Shown here: positions 62,610 to 64,000 of the stretch, in pieces
Position numbering within the stretch: position 1 is the first letter of the stretch
How the letters are laid out: each line of letters begins with the position of its first letter
Assembly: GCF_000719865.1 (NCBI RefSeq)
Contig: NZ_JOID01000024.1
Span: 1 to 64,000 of the forward strand
DNA length: 64,000 nt
Direction: 5' to 3'
Origin: Streptomyces albus subsp. albus
Lineage (GTDB): Bacteria > Actinomycetota > Actinomycetes > Streptomycetales > Streptomycetaceae
Translations under genes and position numbers: made by a program
The notes under the pieces: model-generated
Told to the model about the DNA's origin: nothing
Databases searched by the model: none
The model's input: only the letters and a program-made list of their open reading frames with translations

Positions 62610-63197
62610 ATGCACCGTGCACTGATAGTCGTCGATGTGCAGAACGACTTCTGCGAGGGCGGAAGCCTCGCGGTCGCCGGCGGCGCCGACGTCGCCGCCG
62701 CGATCACCGATCTGGTGGCGGAGTCGACGGCCGGTTACCGCCACATCGTCGCCACCCGCGACCACCACATCGACCCGGGCGACCACTTCTCCGACGAGCC
62801 GGACTTCAAGAACTCCTGGCCGGCCCACTGCGTCGCCGGCACCGAGGGCAGCGGCTTCCACCCCAACTTCGCCCCGGCCATCGCCTCCGGCGCCATCGAC
62901 ACCGTCTTCGACAAGGGCGCGCACGCCGCCGCCTACAGCGGCTTCGAGGGCCGGGACGAGAACGACGTCCCGCTCGCCGACTGGCTGCGCGAGCGGGAGA
63001 TCGAGGAGGTCGACGTGGTGGGCATCGCCACCGACCACTGCGTCCGCGCCACCGCCCTGGACGCGGCGCGCGAGGGCTTCAGAACGCGGGTGCTGCTGGA
63101 CCTCACGGCGGGCGTCGCCGCGGAGAGCACCGAGCGGGCGCTGGAGGAGCTGCGCGGAGCGGGCGTGGAGCTCCAGGGGAAGCCGGTCGTGGGCTGA
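62610..63197 (+). CDS. pncA: Nicotinamidase (isochorismatase fold)
   Basis: 195 residues. Catalytic triad: D9 in VVDVQNDF, K102 in FDKG, C144 in TDHCVRATAL. Metal ligands D51, H53 in TRDHHIDPGDHF and H73 in PAHC. It hydrolyses nicotinamide to nicotinate, feeding pncB. Ribosome site GAAAGG precedes the ATG. Complete. It follows pncB in the same direction. Confidence 0.95.
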   Translation: MHRALIVVDVQNDFCEGGSLAVAGGADVAAAITDLVAESTAGYRHIVATRDHHIDPGDHFSDEPDFKNSWPAHCVAGTEGSGFHPNFAPAIASGAIDTVFDKGAHAAAYSGFEGRDENDVPLADWLREREIEEVDVVGIATDHCVRATALDAAREGFRTRVLLDLTAGVAAESTERALEELRGAGVELQGKPVVG

Positions 63198-63294
63198 ACC
63201 CGGTCGTGGGCAGACGGGCGGGGCCGCCGCCCTCCGGCGCGGGCCCGGGCCGGAGCCCTGGCGGGGGCGGGCCGGAGCGCCGGTCGCGCGCGGC

Positions 63295-63615
63295 TCAGGC
63301 CGCGGGCCGGAGGAGGCTCGCTATGGGGTGCCAGAGCTCCGTGGCGTCGTCCGGCACGGAGCGCCAGAGCAGACCGTCGGGATGGTGCAGCACGGCGGTG
63401 ACCTCGTCCGGGGTGGGCGGCTCGGCGTTGCCCCGCAGATGGACGGCGCGCAGCCCGTGGTTCTTCAGCCGGGTCAGGGCCCGGGGCCGGTTCGCCGCGT
63501 GAACCAGCACCCGCACCCGGGACGTCTCCCGCGCGCCCCAGGCCGTGGGCCGGGGCAGGGAGAGGGCGACCACGACGCTGCCGCCCGGGAGTCTGGTGAA
63601 TCCTCCGCCGGCCAT
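63295..63615 (-). CDS. Conserved hypothetical protein
   Basis: 106 residues from MAGGGFTRLPGG, ATG preceded by GGGAGGGAC. The sequence GGSVVVALSLPRPTAWGARETSRVRVLVHAANRPRALTRLKNHGLRAVHLRG in pieces (SVVVALSLPRP, RVRVLVHAANRPRALTRL) is a compact alpha/beta pattern; the second half has DEVTAVLHHPDGLLWRSVPDDATELWHP. No family recognised. It converges on pncA and is upstream-adjacent to the protease gene at the right edge. Confidence 0.68.
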   Translation of the reverse strand: MAGGGFTRLPGGSVVVALSLPRPTAWGARETSRVRVLVHAANRPRALTRLKNHGLRAVHLRGNAEPPTPDEVTAVLHHPDGLLWRSVPDDATELWHPIASLLRPAA

Positions 63616-63681
63616 GTCCCTCCCTCCCCCCGCGAGGCGGGGTGTCAATAAGAAGCTCGTCCTCGCATCCTAGACGGCAAA

Positions 63682-63710
63682 CGGCCGCCGCCCGCTCGGG
63701 GCGACGGCCG
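63682..63710. terminator. Terminator after the partial right-edge gene
   Basis: CGGCCGCCGCCC (63682-63693), a four-base loop, and GGGGCGACGGCCG pair with one mismatch. It is 30 bases after the stop of the truncated minus-strand gene. Confidence 0.65.
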
Positions 63711-63739
63711 CCACCGTCTTGACCTGCAGTTTTACCGGA

Positions 63740-64000
63740 TTACTTGGCCGAGGGGCCGACCTTCAGGATCATCTTGGAGCCGCTGCGGCTCTCCTTGAGG
63801 ATCTGGATCCGGGTGTTGGTGTCAGGAACCTTCACACCGGCGGTCGGGTTGGACTCGTACCAGTACGTCCCCTTGTGGTCGTCGAAGACCGGGACGCCCC
63901 TCTTGGCCTTCACCTTGGCCGGCTCACCGTTCTTGTGCAGGGTGAAGCCGTCCGTGCGGTACAGGCTGAAGGGGGAGTCGTACGCCTGGATGCGGTTGCG
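63740..64000 (-). CDS. C-terminus of a secreted protease-like protein (cut by window edge)
   Basis: The last 86 codons and TAA stop of a gene that begins outside the window. The translated end (IQAYDSPFSLYRTDGF, then FDDHKGTYWYESNP and RIQILKESRSGSKMIL) resembles the C-terminal domain of immune-inhibitor-A-type M6 metalloproteases found at this place downstream of pncA in Streptomyces. The catalytic domain is not visible, so the assignment rests on the C-terminal pattern and synteny. Confidence 0.6.
   Translation of the reverse strand, partial: RNRIQAYDSPFSLYRTDGFTLHKNGEPAKVKAKRGVPVFDDHKGTYWYESNPTAGVKVPDTNTRIQILKESRSGSKMILKVGPSAK

Overview
The window is high-GC actinobacterial chromosome, almost certainly Streptomyces. 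The signs are extreme third-position GC (long open frames on every strand), GTG/TTG starts with GGAGG-type ribosome sites, and families typical of the genus: DUF397, DUF5753-type XRE, DUF6879 and HATPase_c_2 regulators, DUF1707, a WXG100-like operon, and the CysM/sulfur-carrier/JAMM cysteine locus. From about 43.5 kb to the right end the gene order matches the conserved core neighbourhood that carries nagF-nagE1-nagE2 in S. coelicolor: bifunctional PBP, GroES-like, DUF3618, bcp, tRNA-Leu, rdgB, rph, nag PTS, MBL hydrolase, PemK-like, cysM, sulfur carrier, JAMM protease, DUF2017, clpS, pncB, pncA, secreted protease.

Layout. 1-11 kb: an exported beta-propeller, envelope and membrane proteins (DUF11-like, DUF2207), a GNAT acetyltransferase, a three-gene WXG100-like/large exported/lipoprotein operon, and a second YidC with a small membrane partner behind a 20-bp palindrome. 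10.5-11 kb: a small secreted protein behind a perfect Crp-type TGTGA-N6-TCACA site. 11-22.6 kb: an accessory, regulator-rich stretch. It holds an XRE-TPR regulator with a 5-formyl-THF cyclo-ligase-like partner, two HATPase anti-sigma-like proteins, a PLD-nuclease/SF2-helicase/DUF3427 protein with a small partner (the best defence candidate), and two WhiJ-like regulator modules (XRE plus DUF397, and small protein-DUF6879-XRE-DUF397). 22.6-33.7 kb: lipoproteins and regulators (XRE/SDR, AraC, ArsR), a pentapeptide-repeat protein and a DUF445 protein. 33.7-43.5 kb: two secreted proteins (PA14/FN3 and a GDSL hydrolase), each behind a near-identical ECF-type promoter; a frameshifted membrane protein; a DUF1707 protein; and a three-gene ABC-2 exporter.

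43.8-64 kb is core metabolism and envelope. The GlcNAc phosphotransferase genes carry clear DasR (dre) operators in the nagF/nagE1 divergent region and ahead of nagE2. The cysteine locus combines a JAMM protease, a short leaderless reading frame with two Cys codons followed by two hairpins, a sulfur-carrier protein whose Gly-Gly is buried under a 20-residue tail, and CysM. This reads as an attenuated operon whose carrier must be clipped before use. An extra pair of tandem HNH endonucleases sits between bcp and a tRNA-Leu(UAG) gene.

The first gene and the last gene are cut by the window edges. No integrase, transposase, CRISPR array, rRNA or biosynthetic gene cluster was seen.
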